DNA from: Halovenus salina
Lineage (GTDB): Archaea; Halobacteriota; Halobacteria; Halobacteriales; Haloarculaceae
Assembly (NCBI RefSeq): GCF_026410925.1
Contig: NZ_CP112972.1
Coordinates: forward strand, 1,860,001 to 1,924,000
Direction of reading: 5' to 3'
Length of the DNA stretch: 64,000 bases
Part shown: piece by piece, positions 14,461 through 24,514 of the stretch
How the letters are laid out: each line of letters starts with the position of its first letter
Numbering within the stretch: position 1 is the first letter of the stretch
Notes under the pieces: generated by a model
Databases searched by the model: none
What the model saw: only the letters and a program-made list of their open reading frames with translations
What the model was told of the DNA's origin: nothing
Translations under genes and position numbers: made by a program

Positions 14461-17298
14461 ATGAACGATTCTGACTACCACGAGATCGAGACGGTGACGG
14501 TCGGCGAGCAGTGGGCTGTCGCGGCCGACAGCAACCGGGTCGCGTTCGGGCGCGGCGACGGCGATGTTATCCTGATCGGAACAGACGGCCGCGAGACCGT
14601 CTCCCTCCCGGGGCCAGTCGCCGACATCGACCTCAGCCGGTACCTCCTTGTCCTCTCGACGGAGGAAGTGAGCGCGTACACCACCTCTGGGGTCGAGCTG
14701 TGGACACAGACGGTCCCGGCGGCAACCGGGCTCCTCGGACTCGAAGGACGGGACGTACTCGCCGTGCTAACAGAGGAGGGAACCGTGGTTGGACTGGACC
14801 TCGAAACCGGCGGCGAGCTCTTCGAGACTCCCCGTCCTCACGACGACTTCTCTGACATCCACCTTGCCGCCGGGGGCGACCGCCTCTGTATCGGTACGTG
14901 GTCGTTTGTCGTCTGTCTCGACGCCAGAGGCAACGTGGTCTTCGACCGGAACCTCGACAGCACTGTCGAGGACGTGAGTGTGCTGGACGACCACGTCCTG
15001 GCGACGCTCAAAGACGGAACGATTGTCGGACTCGACGCCGAAAGCGGCGAGAGACACTGGAGCAACTCGGCGTCGATTCGCCGGCTTTCGCCGGGCGGAG
15101 ACAGCCACGTTCCGGCGCTCACCGACTCCGGCATCGCGATGGTCCACGCCGAGGGGCGACTCGAACAGGTCGACGTTGACCCTGGAAACCGGGTCGTCGG
15201 CACGACCGACGGAGAGCTGTTCACCGTCACAACGGGCACATCCGCGACGGTGTACCGTCTCGGTCCGTCGCCGTCGGCACAGCTCGAAGCGACCGTTCTC
15301 ACCGACAGTATCGATGACCAGACGCCGATTCGCGTCTCAGTCGAGAACACCGGCGAGACGTCCGCCGAGGGAACAGTCGAGCTCGAAACCGCACAACAAA
15401 TCGAACTCGATTCGCGGTACGCACAGCTCACACTCGGTCCCGGGGAGTCCCGTGAAATCGCCTACCGGGTCCGCGAGCTCCCGTCGGCCGACCGGATCGA
15501 GTGTACACTGCTCGTCGACGGCGACGAGCTTACGAGTGCCACGATTACTGCTGGGGCACAGCTCACACTGTCAGAAGCGGTCGATGTCGCCGTCGAGCCC
15601 GAGCGGGTTGTCGACGGGACTGTCGTCGTTGAGTCGACCGTCGAGAACGTCAGCGACGTGACCATCGAAGCCGTCAAGATCGGCCAACAGCCGGTGCGTC
15701 GCGTCGAGGCGGGCTCGTCGGTCACCGCCGAACACGAGTTTTCCCTCGACGGGCGCGACCGGACGGTCTCGGTCGAACTCACCCAGCGGAACTCGACACA
15801 CACTGTCGACAGCCGTGTCACTATCCCAGACAGCGCGGCTCGGGTGGACATCGAGCGAGCCGATAGCGAGACTCCCTGTATCGACATCACCGTCCGGCCC
15901 TCGACGTCGATACCAGCCCGCGGGCAGTTCGATGTCGAACTCCCCGGCGGGCTGACCCTCTCGCGCGAGATCGATCTCGGCGAACACGACCGTCACGTTC
16001 TGGCTATCGTGCTACCGCCGTCGGTGGCGACCCGCGAGGAGATTCCCGTTCGTGTCTCGTCGCCGTTGCTCGACGGCGACCGCCAGACCCGGATTGCCGG
16101 CTGGTCGGGGACGGATGCTCCGACCGCCTCGTCTCGCCAGTCTACTCCGCAGACGGAGACCACCCAGCGGACAGCGAGCCGCCAACCCGCCCAGAACGAC
16201 CCGCGCCAGTCCGGCAACACGGGGTCGGACCAGGCCGCCGATCAGGACGAGAAACCACGCGTCAGCGTCGAGCGGAAACTCCCGGAGACGGCGGAGTGTG
16301 GCGTCAGATTCACCGAGCGCCTCCGGGTCACCAACGAGTCACGGCGTCCGGCAGAGGACGTGACTGTCGCCGACGCCTCCGACAACTATCACATCGACCG
16401 AATCGAGGCCGAGTCATCGGTCGTCCTGACGCGGTATCACACGCTGTTCGAGACAGGAGAACACCGACTCCCACCGGTCGACGCGGCCCAGACGCGCTCG
16501 CGCCAGGAAACGATACGCATCGCTGAGCCGGAGATTTGGATGCAGGCTGCGCCGGTCGACGGTGACACGCTCGGGCTCGAAATCGCAAACGACAGCCGCC
16601 GTCGGTGTACGCTCACACGGATCGCAGTCAAGACGACACCGGACGACGACTCCGAGACGCACAACTTCGAGGAGCCACCCGTTGTCGAGGCCGGCGAGCA
16701 GGAGACGGTCACGCGACAGTTCGACCGGCTGGCGGACGCCGGGCGGGTGACGAGCCAGATACTCGTCGAGTACCGCCACGGGAACTCGACGGAACAGCGA
16801 CTGACGCTCGCGCCGCGGGTCGAGACAGGCGACAGCGCCACTCAGGGGAGTATCGAGGCGACACTGCTTGACAAGAGCCGCCTCGTCGCCGAGACCCAGG
16901 GTGTCGTCGAAGTCGCCGTCGAGAACGACACTGCCCTCCCGTTTCGGGACGCGACCCTGTCGGTCGAGGGCGATATCGTGCTGGACACCGCGCTGTCACA
17001 GGACAGCAAGACGGTCTCGGCCTTCGAACCCGGGACGACTGAGACACTGCTGGTCGACGTGATGCCCGAAAGCGCCGAGCAAGAGACGTTCGATGTCGTC
17101 GTCGAGGGCACCGTTGACGGGGAACAGGTCACGGAGCGCCAGACGTTTGCTGGGCCCGTTGCCGAGGCCGGCGAGCGGTGGGAAAGAGAGAACTATCTTG
17201 CGGAGTGGGAGACGAACGACGACGATACTGCAGTCCGGGTTGGCGAGACCCACCTCACGACTCAGTTTCGGCCCACGGAAGCAGGAAATCGCCGGTGA
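14461..17298 (+). CDS. Beta-propeller plus Ig-like (CARDB-type) repeat protein, cytoplasmic
   Basis: 945 residues with no signal peptide or membrane helix. Seen: an N-terminal PQQ/WD-type propeller (~1-280) with repeated blades such as GTVVGLDLETGGELFETP and GTIVGLDAESGERHW; then at least five Ig-like beta-sandwich repeats of the CARDB/COG1361 kind (IRVSVENTGETSAEGTVEL, VVESTVENVSDVTIEAV, RVTNESRRPAEDVTVADA, VEVAVENDTALPFRDATL), split by a disordered Gln/Thr-rich linker (~550-600). Starts 3 bp after the AAA gene. Such a propeller-plus-appendage build in the cytoplasm suggests a scaffold or cargo adaptor. Its 3' end overlaps the convergent membrane-protein gene by 44 bp. Confidence 0.7.
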   Translation: MNDSDYHEIETVTVGEQWAVAADSNRVAFGRGDGDVILIGTDGRETVSLPGPVADIDLSRYLLVLSTEEVSAYTTSGVELWTQTVPAATGLLGLEGRDVLAVLTEEGTVVGLDLETGGELFETPRPHDDFSDIHLAAGGDRLCIGTWSFVVCLDARGNVVFDRNLDSTVEDVSVLDDHVLATLKDGTIVGLDAESGERHWSNSASIRRLSPGGDSHVPALTDSGIAMVHAEGRLEQVDVDPGNRVVGTTDGELFTVTTGTSATVYRLGPSPSAQLEATVLTDSIDDQTPIRVSVENTGETSAEGTVELETAQQIELDSRYAQLTLGPGESREIAYRVRELPSADRIECTLLVDGDELTSATITAGAQLTLSEAVDVAVEPERVVDGTVVVESTVENVSDVTIEAVKIGQQPVRRVEAGSSVTAEHEFSLDGRDRTVSVELTQRNSTHTVDSRVTIPDSAARVDIERADSETPCIDITVRPSTSIPARGQFDVELPGGLTLSREIDLGEHDRHVLAIVLPPSVATREEIPVRVSSPLLDGDRQTRIAGWSGTDAPTASSRQSTPQTETTQRTASRQPAQNDPRQSGNTGSDQAADQDEKPRVSVERKLPETAECGVRFTERLRVTNESRRPAEDVTVADASDNYHIDRIEAESSVVLTRYHTLFETGEHRLPPVDAAQTRSRQETIRIAEPEIWMQAAPVDGDTLGLEIANDSRRRCTLTRIAVKTTPDDDSETHNFEEPPVVEAGEQETVTRQFDRLADAGRVTSQILVEYRHGNSTEQRLTLAPRVETGDSATQGSIEATLLDKSRLVAETQGVVEVAVENDTALPFRDATLSVEGDIVLDTALSQDSKTVSAFEPGTTETLLVDVMPESAEQETFDVVVEGTVDGEQVTERQTFAGPVAEAGERWERENYLAEWETNDDDTAVRVGETHLTTQFRPTEAGNRR

Positions 17299-20050
17299 CG
17301 GCATCTTCGGCGTCGAGCCGATACCGGTACAGCGCTCGTATCTCCCAGAGGATGAACACCAGGAGCGCAACGCCAAGTGCGGCGCCAAGTCCAATCGAGG
17401 CGAGATACGCGTTTTCGTAGGTGGATGCGATATCCGCCCGCTCGGCGGCCGCGACCTCTGCGCGCTCAGTCGCGCCCGCAGCCTCGAAGTTCTCGATTGC
17501 GGTGTCGTAGCGTTCGAGGACTCTGTCTGACTCGGCGTTGTACGTCGAGAGCGAGCTGATGAGGAACAGCCGGAATCCGCCGGGTGAAATGAACACGTCT
17601 TCGTCCATCTCGTCCTGCAGCTGGCGGGCCGCGATGAGCTCCTCGTTCCCGTCAGAGATGAGTTCGGAGTAGCTGTTGAACGCGTTCTGTGCCTCCTCGC
17701 GGAGTTCCGCTGCACGTTGTTCGTTCCCGCTCAGCTCTGTCACCCTGGCGAGTTCCCGCTTTGTCTGAGCCTCTTCGAGCATCGTCGGGTCTCCCTCTTC
17801 TAGCTCCTCCAGATAGTGACTCTCTTGACGCTCGATGAGGTCTGAGACGAGCGTTTCGGCGCTTGCCTGTATCTCTGCAGTCCGTGACCTGATCTCGGAG
17901 CTGCTCACGTCCTCCACGGCGACGGAGAACGTATTAAACGCCGAGCTGGCCTGCACGAGTGGCCGCTGGGCCTGCGAGAAGTTCCCCTCGTCCATCAGCG
18001 ACTGTGCCTCTCCTGCCGTATCGATCAAGAGCAGTGAACTGCGCGCCGCGGTGACCATCTGAGTGATATCGCCCCGGGTCGCGTCACCGTCACCCTCCTG
18101 TAACAGCTGTTCGAGCTCGCCGAGTGCCGCTGCCATCTCGAGGGCGACGGTTTCGGCCTCACCGCTCGTTCCAGCACCGGCGTCTTCAAGCTCGGTTATT
18201 GTCTCGGCGAAGTTGACCGGCTCGGGCACTGCCTGGATGGTTATCGTCGACGTGTTGACGTTCGTCCCGCCCACATCGAACTCCCAGGTGTAGGTCGTAT
18301 ACAGCTCTGCGGTCGTGTCGAACTGGATGTTGACGCCGAACGTCTTCTGTTGGCCCGAGTTGAGCCGTTCGGGCTCTTGTGTCACCGTCAACCACCCCTC
18401 CTGGGGACCGGCCACCCGTCGTATCGAGAACCCTGCAACTGCCTGGTAGCCGAGTCGCTCTCGGATGTTCACCGTCTCGTCTGTCTGGTCGGTGACGATG
18501 AGCTCGCCGACATCGACAGAGGTCTGGTCGACTACCAGCTCGGTCTCATGTTCGATGCCGACGTTCCCGGTGACCGTCACAGAGCCTGTCTGCTCACCGG
18601 GCGCTGTCGTCGGCTCGTTGGCCGTCAAATCGAGTTCGACTGCCCACGACCCCGCCGAGGAATCACTCGATGCGAGCACCTCGACGGTGATTGTTCCGGT
18701 CGACCCTGGGCCGATTGTGCTCGGCCCGCCGACGATCTCAGCGTCGATATCGGGGTTGTTCGGCACGCCCGCATCCACGTTCTGTAGCTCCATCGGCAGA
18801 TCGCCGCCGTTAGCGAGGTCGACGGTGACTCTGTCGGTAAACTCGTCTGTCTCGGACCGTGGCTCATCGAAGACCAGCTGGCTGTCGCCCATCGACAGCT
18901 CCTCGTAGTAGGGGGGATAGAGCACCTCTGCGGTGAACGTCACCTCCTCTTCTGCCTCGATACCGTCGTCAGCGTTCGGGCTGAAGGAGACATCCCACTC
19001 CAGCTGTTCGCCCTGGTCTGCGTTTCCGTCGACATCGATCTCGACGGTCTGGGTCGCCGACCCGCCGGTGCGGATGTTGCGACTACTGAGCCCCGGGAAC
19101 GATATCGAGCCCTGACTGTCTCCGGAGGTGACCGACGCCTCGACGCCATCGATATCGGTGTACCCATTGCGCTCGGTGAGCGTCAGCGTTCCTTCTCCGT
19201 TCTCACCGACCAGAATCTCGCCGAGGTCGACCGTCCGCTGGCCGGTACCGACCGCGGGCGGCTTCGAGATGTCGACGGTCACCGTCGTCGACTCGGAGTT
19301 CCCCAGCGAGTCAGTGACTGTCACCGAGAAGCTGTGTTCGCCTTCGGAGATGTAGTCTTCGACCTCGATGTCGAGCACTCCGATTTCTGTGTCCCCGCCG
19401 TCGATCCGGTCGGGGAGGCCGCCGGAGGTGACCGATAGCCCCCGTGGCGTCCCCGAGATATCGATATCCTCCACGTCCATGTAGCCATCGCCGCTGTTGC
19501 GAATGTCGATACCCGCCTGCAACTCGAGCGTCGAGCCGTCGTCTGGCTCGAAGGTCCCCTCCTCGGATTCATCGACGATCGTTCCGAACTCGGGTTCGAG
19601 GATCTCCACGGTCGCAGAGAGGGTCTCCGAAGGCGGATTCTCGTTTTTGCCGTCACTGTATTGAATATCGACGCTTGAGTCGATGCTGTACGTTCTCTCG
19701 CTTGCGTCAGACGACGCCCCGACGGTGTAGGTAACTCGGTAATTCGTTCTTCCGTCCACCCGGAAATTCTTGTCGTTCCCCGACCTGGCTCCGCCAATCT
19801 CTTCCCACCCCTCGAACTCGAAGTTAACGTCGCTAGAGTAGACACTGCCCTCGCTAATCGTCGCGCTGGTCGCGTTTTCGAGCGTCGTGAAGGTATACGA
19901 GACCGTCGCGCTGTCAGTGTCGCTGTCGTCGGCGGCCTGGAGTTCGAGGGTCACCGAGGACGACTGTGCGTCGACGATACCCGGAAGCGCCACGACGCCG
20001 GCGACCGCCAGACAGACGACCACCAGCGCGAGACTGGCGTGCTTACGCAT
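17255..20050 (-). CDS. Secreted single-pass membrane protein with CARDB-type repeats and helical domain
   Basis: 931 residues. Seen: a signal peptide (HASLALVVVCLAVAGVVALP, cut near VDAQ); repeated beta-sandwich domains of the COG1361/CARDB type (~25-600; for example VDLGEILVGENGEGTLTLT, VDVGELIVTDQTDETVNI); a helical, coiled-coil-prone region (~640-860); and one C-terminal transmembrane helix (SIGLGAALGVALLVFILW, ~874-891) with a short cytoplasmic tail. It would project a long stalk outside the cell. Its start overlaps the stop of the upstream gene by 8 bp. Last gene of the operon; 3' end overlaps the convergent propeller gene. Confidence 0.75.
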   Translation of the reverse strand: MRKHASLALVVVCLAVAGVVALPGIVDAQSSSVTLELQAADDSDTDSATVSYTFTTLENATSATISEGSVYSSDVNFEFEGWEEIGGARSGNDKNFRVDGRTNYRVTYTVGASSDASERTYSIDSSVDIQYSDGKNENPPSETLSATVEILEPEFGTIVDESEEGTFEPDDGSTLELQAGIDIRNSGDGYMDVEDIDISGTPRGLSVTSGGLPDRIDGGDTEIGVLDIEVEDYISEGEHSFSVTVTDSLGNSESTTVTVDISKPPAVGTGQRTVDLGEILVGENGEGTLTLTERNGYTDIDGVEASVTSGDSQGSISFPGLSSRNIRTGGSATQTVEIDVDGNADQGEQLEWDVSFSPNADDGIEAEEEVTFTAEVLYPPYYEELSMGDSQLVFDEPRSETDEFTDRVTVDLANGGDLPMELQNVDAGVPNNPDIDAEIVGGPSTIGPGSTGTITVEVLASSDSSAGSWAVELDLTANEPTTAPGEQTGSVTVTGNVGIEHETELVVDQTSVDVGELIVTDQTDETVNIRERLGYQAVAGFSIRRVAGPQEGWLTVTQEPERLNSGQQKTFGVNIQFDTTAELYTTYTWEFDVGGTNVNTSTITIQAVPEPVNFAETITELEDAGAGTSGEAETVALEMAAALGELEQLLQEGDGDATRGDITQMVTAARSSLLLIDTAGEAQSLMDEGNFSQAQRPLVQASSAFNTFSVAVEDVSSSEIRSRTAEIQASAETLVSDLIERQESHYLEELEEGDPTMLEEAQTKRELARVTELSGNEQRAAELREEAQNAFNSYSELISDGNEELIAARQLQDEMDEDVFISPGGFRLFLISSLSTYNAESDRVLERYDTAIENFEAAGATERAEVAAAERADIASTYENAYLASIGLGAALGVALLVFILWEIRALYRYRLDAEDAVTGDFLLPWAETES

Positions 20051-21047
20051 TGAGCATCTCCCCCATTAGGATAACATCCCCGTACTGTGCGTCGGTGAGG
20101 TCACGCTTCCAGAGCATCAGCCGCCAGGTGACGAGTGCGGCAATCAGTCCGACCACTGCACTGTAGCCTAACACGATGGCAACACCCGCCATCGCGAGGT
20201 TCTGATTGTACTCCTGGGCCTGCTCGCGGGCTCCGGTCAGTTGACTTTCGCGCTCTGTGAGCCCGTGTTTTTCAGCGAGTCCAACGCCCTCTTCGCCGGC
20301 CGACAGCGCCGACAGCGAGTCGGCGTACATTCCGAACACGGCGACGTGCTGTCCGCTGATCAGTGACGCCACGTCGTCACAGTCCGTACACGTATCGAGG
20401 AATCCAGTCACCGCCGTGTCTGTCCCGTTTATTGTCTCGACGTCCGTCTCGAACTGCTGTGTGGTTCTGTCCGCCCGGAGTACGATCTGGCCGTACCGCT
20501 CGGTCGCGCTGGCCTTGTTGTAGCTCAGTGCGGCCTGTCCGAGCACGTCGAGACGCTGTGGCGTGTTCTCGATTCCTTCGGCCCTCGACAGCAGTGTCTG
20601 TCCCGTCTGTTCGTAGAACCGGTCGAGTGCGATATCGGCCAACACTGCGTACTGTTCGCCCTGTGGAATCTCGCGGAGTTCGGCTGTCAGCTCTCGGGAG
20701 TCGTTGCCGAGCGCGAGCGCCCGGTCGTAGGACTCGTTTTGCTGATACTGGTATGCCTCGTCGAAGGTCCGCAACAGTTCCAACAGGAGGTCCAGGCGCT
20801 GTGCCTTCGCGTCGGTAAACTCTCCGACCTGCACGTCCTGGACTGCCTGTGACCGCATCACCTCAAACTCGTTGTGGGTCTCGAAGGATTCGGTCCCTTC
20901 GAGGTCCTGGAACGTCGTCAGGAACTCTTCGGGTGTCTCTGGCTGTTGCTGTGTCGCGTCCGTCCCCGTGACGACCCCGCCCAGTCCACACAGCAGACAC
21001 AGCGTCGCGATGAGTGCTATCGTGTACGTCGTGGTTTTTCTGTTCAT
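20043..21047 (-). CDS. Secreted helical protein with C-terminal membrane anchor, unnamed
   Basis: 334 residues. Seen: a signal peptide (TTTYTIALIATLCLLCGLGG, residues ~5-30); an extracytoplasmic mostly helical domain (~45-270) with a Cys pair in LDTCTDCDDV; a C-terminal transmembrane helix (LAMAGVAIVLGYSAVVGLIA) and a ~25-residue cytoplasmic tail. The frame is open 25 codons upstream, but the ATG before NRKTTTYT gives the signal peptide and sits 10 bp after the preceding stop. Helical extracytoplasmic segments of this kind recur in the last part of the downstream CARDB protein, so the two may pair. No family recognised. Confidence 0.7.
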   Translation of the reverse strand: MNRKTTTYTIALIATLCLLCGLGGVVTGTDATQQQPETPEEFLTTFQDLEGTESFETHNEFEVMRSQAVQDVQVGEFTDAKAQRLDLLLELLRTFDEAYQYQQNESYDRALALGNDSRELTAELREIPQGEQYAVLADIALDRFYEQTGQTLLSRAEGIENTPQRLDVLGQAALSYNKASATERYGQIVLRADRTTQQFETDVETINGTDTAVTGFLDTCTDCDDVASLISGQHVAVFGMYADSLSALSAGEEGVGLAEKHGLTERESQLTGAREQAQEYNQNLAMAGVAIVLGYSAVVGLIAALVTWRLMLWKRDLTDAQYGDVILMGEMLNA

Positions 21048-21057
21048 GGTAGCCCCG

Positions 21058-24000
21058 TTAGTATACCGTCTGTTCGAGTCGCTTCCGCAGCTCCCGGTGC
21101 TCGAACACCGATTCGACCGCATCGAGCATCAGGAGGGCGACAAAGATGGACGCCGCCACCTCCAGCTCGTCGAGCCCGCCCTGGTCGCGGAGCAGATCTC
21201 TGAGCCCCTCCCACATCTCGCGGGTCGGACTCACCTCCGCCAGCTCCCGCAACTCGGCGCTGATGGTCTCGTCGACGTCTTCGAGCTGTTCGTTGACCTC
21301 GGCACGCTGCTGACCGACATCCCGACTTGCTTCGCGCAGCATGTCCGCGATGTCGACGTTCCCCCGCCACTCGACAGTCGCCTGCGGGAGGTCCGAACAC
21401 GCCGAGAAGAGATTGACGTTGCGCTGTGAGGTGAGGACCGTGTCCATCGTCGCTGTCGTCTCCTCGACCGCGCTGAGCAACGCCTCGACGGCGGCGTCTG
21501 GATCCGTGTTGTACTTCAGGAATGGATGGCCCGACCGCGGAACCCGTTCGACCGCATCGAGGACAGCGTGCAGGACGCTCGCGTAATACCCCTGAATCGC
21601 GTCGTCGCGCCGTGACGACTGCGCGATCTCGTCCAGTTCGTTGCGGAGTTCTCGAATCTGCCGTTTGTGGTCCCTCGAGAGGCTGTACTCGAATCTGACC
21701 GTCACGTCTCGCCTGTCTCTGGACCCCTCCTCGATGCGGGCCGACTGCTCGGTGACACTGAACGCCCCGCTCGTGGTCGGCAGGTCGACAGTGAGGTCGT
21801 ATCTACCGATGAGAAGGTCCCGGAACTCGACTGCGCCGCGTTCGTCGGTCGTTCCCGTCTCCTCCTCTCGTGGCGTGTTCTGACGCCGTGCTGTCACCGA
21901 AACACCCGCCACGGAGTCTCGCCCGAGTGTCGCGGTCACGTGGAGCTGTCCCACCCGTGGCTCCAGAACCACTCGGGGCTCGTTGTTCCGGGAGGCGTCG
22001 ACAGAGACGGTGTTAGCCTTGTAGAGGTCGTGCTCGGCGGTGATTTCGACCGAAGCTGTATCCGCAGGCAGTGTCGCCTGGAAGCGGCCGTCTCTGTTGG
22101 TCGCGCCGCGGTCGGTGTAGGACGACGACTCGACGACGACATCGGCGTTTCCGACCGGGCTCCCGTCGCTGCTTTCGACCTGCACGGCCAACGTCTTTCC
22201 TGGGACCTGTAACCGGAGCGTGCCAGCCCCGTTGCGGATGCTCTCGGTTTGTTCGATGGTCTGCCCGTGTGTCTCTACTTTGAACATCCACTTGCCGGGC
22301 TCGAATGAGTCACTGGCCGTGCCGCCTCGTACCGACAGCCGCTGCTCGTTCGTCGAGGGGCTGTTCCGTGCCGGTCGCACTCCCGTGTTTCGCCTGGACT
22401 GTTGTTTTGCCTGGATGGTCGCCCGAGTATCGACCCGCTCCCTAGTGAGTGCGTCGACGAGCACTATCTGCACGTCGACAGGGCCCGACTTCCTGCCCCC
22501 GGCTGCCTGCTCCTGTGAACTCGACCGGTGTTTCCCGGACCAGAGCGAGAGACCAGTCCCGGCAAGCGTCCCGTATCCGGTCCCGACGCCGATGCCGAGT
22601 ACTGACTGGTCGACGACCTGGCCGGCCATCACCAGAATACCGGTGACGCCAATTCCGGCCGCGAGAGCGAGAGCAAGTGCCTGTAGGTCCTGTGGCTTTT
22701 TCTGGAGAATCAGAAAGCCTCCCATGACCAGGCTCGTCCCGCCGACGACGCCGATACCGAACTCCATTCGCGGCACCAGGAAGTACACCAGAAACGAGAG
22801 GCCGAGCGCGTTGCTTGCGACCCATGCGAACAGCCCGTATCCGCCAGGCTCGCCGACGACGGGCACCCGCGCCAGCTTGAATACACCTAACAGGAGGACG
22901 ACGACCGTCGCGGTGGCGAACCAGCCGACGCCGAACGGCATGGCCCACCCGTCCGGAACGAGAATCAACCCTGCGCTGTTGGCACCACCCGTGTCACTCT
23001 CGGTGAGGGTCACGTCCAGCCGTTCGATGACTGTCTCGTCGCTGTTGAACAACACCAGGGAGACGGTCTCACCTTCACCCGGCATCTGGTCGATACTAGA
23101 GATGTCGAGCAACCCGGTCGAGCCGTTGACGTGCGTGGCGTTAAGCTGGGTCAGCGTGCCGTTGTGTTGGAGCCAAACCGTCTTGGCGTCGCCCAGCGAA
23201 ACGCCGGAGCCCGAGAGATTAAGCTGTTGACCATCTATTTGGGCCGTTACCTCCGCGACTGACGCCAGCGACGCACGTTGGCTCCCGTCCTCGAACAGCG
23301 GTTCGCCTTCGAACAGCGTGTGGCCGTCCGGACTCGTCACCGAGATGGTAACCTCGTCGGCGACGAACGTGCTGTCGGCGCTCTCCGGAAGCGATAGTCC
23401 CGATTCGTCGGCCTGCTTTTCGAATGTTAGCCGTCCGTCTGGTCCTGTCGTCTCGATTGTCACGCCGTAGCTTTCCTCGGAGAACAACAACGGATGACTC
23501 ACCGTCCGCTGGTCTGCACTGAACGTCGGAGCACCCGCGATGTCTCGTGCCAGCCCGAACACTCCGCTGTCGTCGAACGGCACCCGGAGGCTGTCGACCA
23601 CCGACGCCCCTCCTCCTTGGACCGACAGCGTGGTGTTCCCCGAGAGCAACACTGTGTCGGCGATCTCCGAGAGGTCGAGCGTGCCGTAGCTGCCTGCCTG
23701 GAGTGTCTTGGTCTCCTCGGCGGCCGCGACGGTCACGTTGTACTCACCATCGGCGAAGACGAGGCCGTACTTTAGGGCGAGCGTTTCATTATCACCGTCG
23801 GTGCTTATTATCGGCGGGTCGACTCTGCTCGGCAGATTGAGGTCTTCGATGACCGCCGTTTCGCCTGCGCTGTCGGGGAACGCGACGACGTCGAACGGCT
23901 CGAAGATGTTGAATGCCGTGTGGTTCTCGGCCAGGGGCACGCTCAGGCTCCTGTTCTCGTTTGCCGGCTCGAATGTGGCGTCGACTGTCGTCTCGCCGGC

Positions 24001-24510
24001 CAGCGCCATCGGAACAGCGTCGCCGACACCGACCAGCTCGGTCGCCGTCACGTTCAGGCTGCCGTCCGCGAACCCGACGGAATCCTCGAAGCGGGCCGCG
24101 GCCAGATTCTGCTCGGATTGTGTCTCCTCGACCACTGTCTCATTCTGTTTGAGGGCCACGTCGACGGTCGCTGCCGACAGGTTTTCATCTTCAGGGAGAC
24201 CACCGGGGAAATCGAACAGGTCCAGTGCGACTTGTGTCTGGTTGTTGTCGGTCTCGTTCACCACATCGTCACCGGTCGACAACGTCTCGTTCACCACCTC
24301 GCCGCTCTCGTTGACCACGAGACGGATGGTATCGAAGTTGCCGGTCTGGTTGGCGTCGACTGTGAGTTCTAGACTGTTGTCCGTTCGCTCGACGGTGATA
24401 TTACCCTCGTCGGTCTGTGCGACCGCGGGGCTCGTGGCTGCTCCGAGTACGACAAGCGCGCCGACAAACGCGAGTGCGACGAGCACTCCGGCGGGTGCAT
24501 TGGTCCTCAT
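21058..24510 (-). CDS. Large multi-domain membrane protein: extracytoplasmic beta domains, four TM helices, cytoplasmic Ig-like and helical domains
   Basis: 1150 residues. Seen: signal peptide (VLVALAFVGALVVLGAATSP); an N-glycosylation-sequon-rich extracytoplasmic beta region (~30-515); four membrane helices between ~523 and 630 (WFATATVVVLLLGVF, LFAWVASNALGLSFLVYFL, GIGVVGGTSLVMGGFLIL, ALALALAAGIGVTGILVM); then a cytoplasmic half with two or three carboxypeptidase-regulatory/transthyretin-like folds (VQVESSDGSPVGNADVVV, GATNRDGRFQATLP, AVEFRDLLIGRYDLTV) and C-terminal helices (~920-1150). It spans the membrane with large domains on both sides, so it could connect the outside stalks to the cytoplasmic tubulin-like proteins. 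Lies 4 bp after the tubulin-like gene. Confidence 0.75.
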   Translation of the reverse strand: MRTNAPAGVLVALAFVGALVVLGAATSPAVAQTDEGNITVERTDNSLELTVDANQTGNFDTIRLVVNESGEVVNETLSTGDDVVNETDNNQTQVALDLFDFPGGLPEDENLSAATVDVALKQNETVVEETQSEQNLAAARFEDSVGFADGSLNVTATELVGVGDAVPMALAGETTVDATFEPANENRSLSVPLAENHTAFNIFEPFDVVAFPDSAGETAVIEDLNLPSRVDPPIISTDGDNETLALKYGLVFADGEYNVTVAAAEETKTLQAGSYGTLDLSEIADTVLLSGNTTLSVQGGGASVVDSLRVPFDDSGVFGLARDIAGAPTFSADQRTVSHPLLFSEESYGVTIETTGPDGRLTFEKQADESGLSLPESADSTFVADEVTISVTSPDGHTLFEGEPLFEDGSQRASLASVAEVTAQIDGQQLNLSGSGVSLGDAKTVWLQHNGTLTQLNATHVNGSTGLLDISSIDQMPGEGETVSLVLFNSDETVIERLDVTLTESDTGGANSAGLILVPDGWAMPFGVGWFATATVVVLLLGVFKLARVPVVGEPGGYGLFAWVASNALGLSFLVYFLVPRMEFGIGVVGGTSLVMGGFLILQKKPQDLQALALALAAGIGVTGILVMAGQVVDQSVLGIGVGTGYGTLAGTGLSLWSGKHRSSSQEQAAGGRKSGPVDVQIVLVDALTRERVDTRATIQAKQQSRRNTGVRPARNSPSTNEQRLSVRGGTASDSFEPGKWMFKVETHGQTIEQTESIRNGAGTLRLQVPGKTLAVQVESSDGSPVGNADVVVESSSYTDRGATNRDGRFQATLPADTASVEITAEHDLYKANTVSVDASRNNEPRVVLEPRVGQLHVTATLGRDSVAGVSVTARRQNTPREEETGTTDERGAVEFRDLLIGRYDLTVDLPTTSGAFSVTEQSARIEEGSRDRRDVTVRFEYSLSRDHKRQIRELRNELDEIAQSSRRDDAIQGYYASVLHAVLDAVERVPRSGHPFLKYNTDPDAAVEALLSAVEETTATMDTVLTSQRNVNLFSACSDLPQATVEWRGNVDIADMLREASRDVGQQRAEVNEQLEDVDETISAELRELAEVSPTREMWEGLRDLLRDQGGLDELEVAASIFVALLMLDAVESVFEHRELRKRLEQTVY

Positions 24511-24514
24511 GGTC

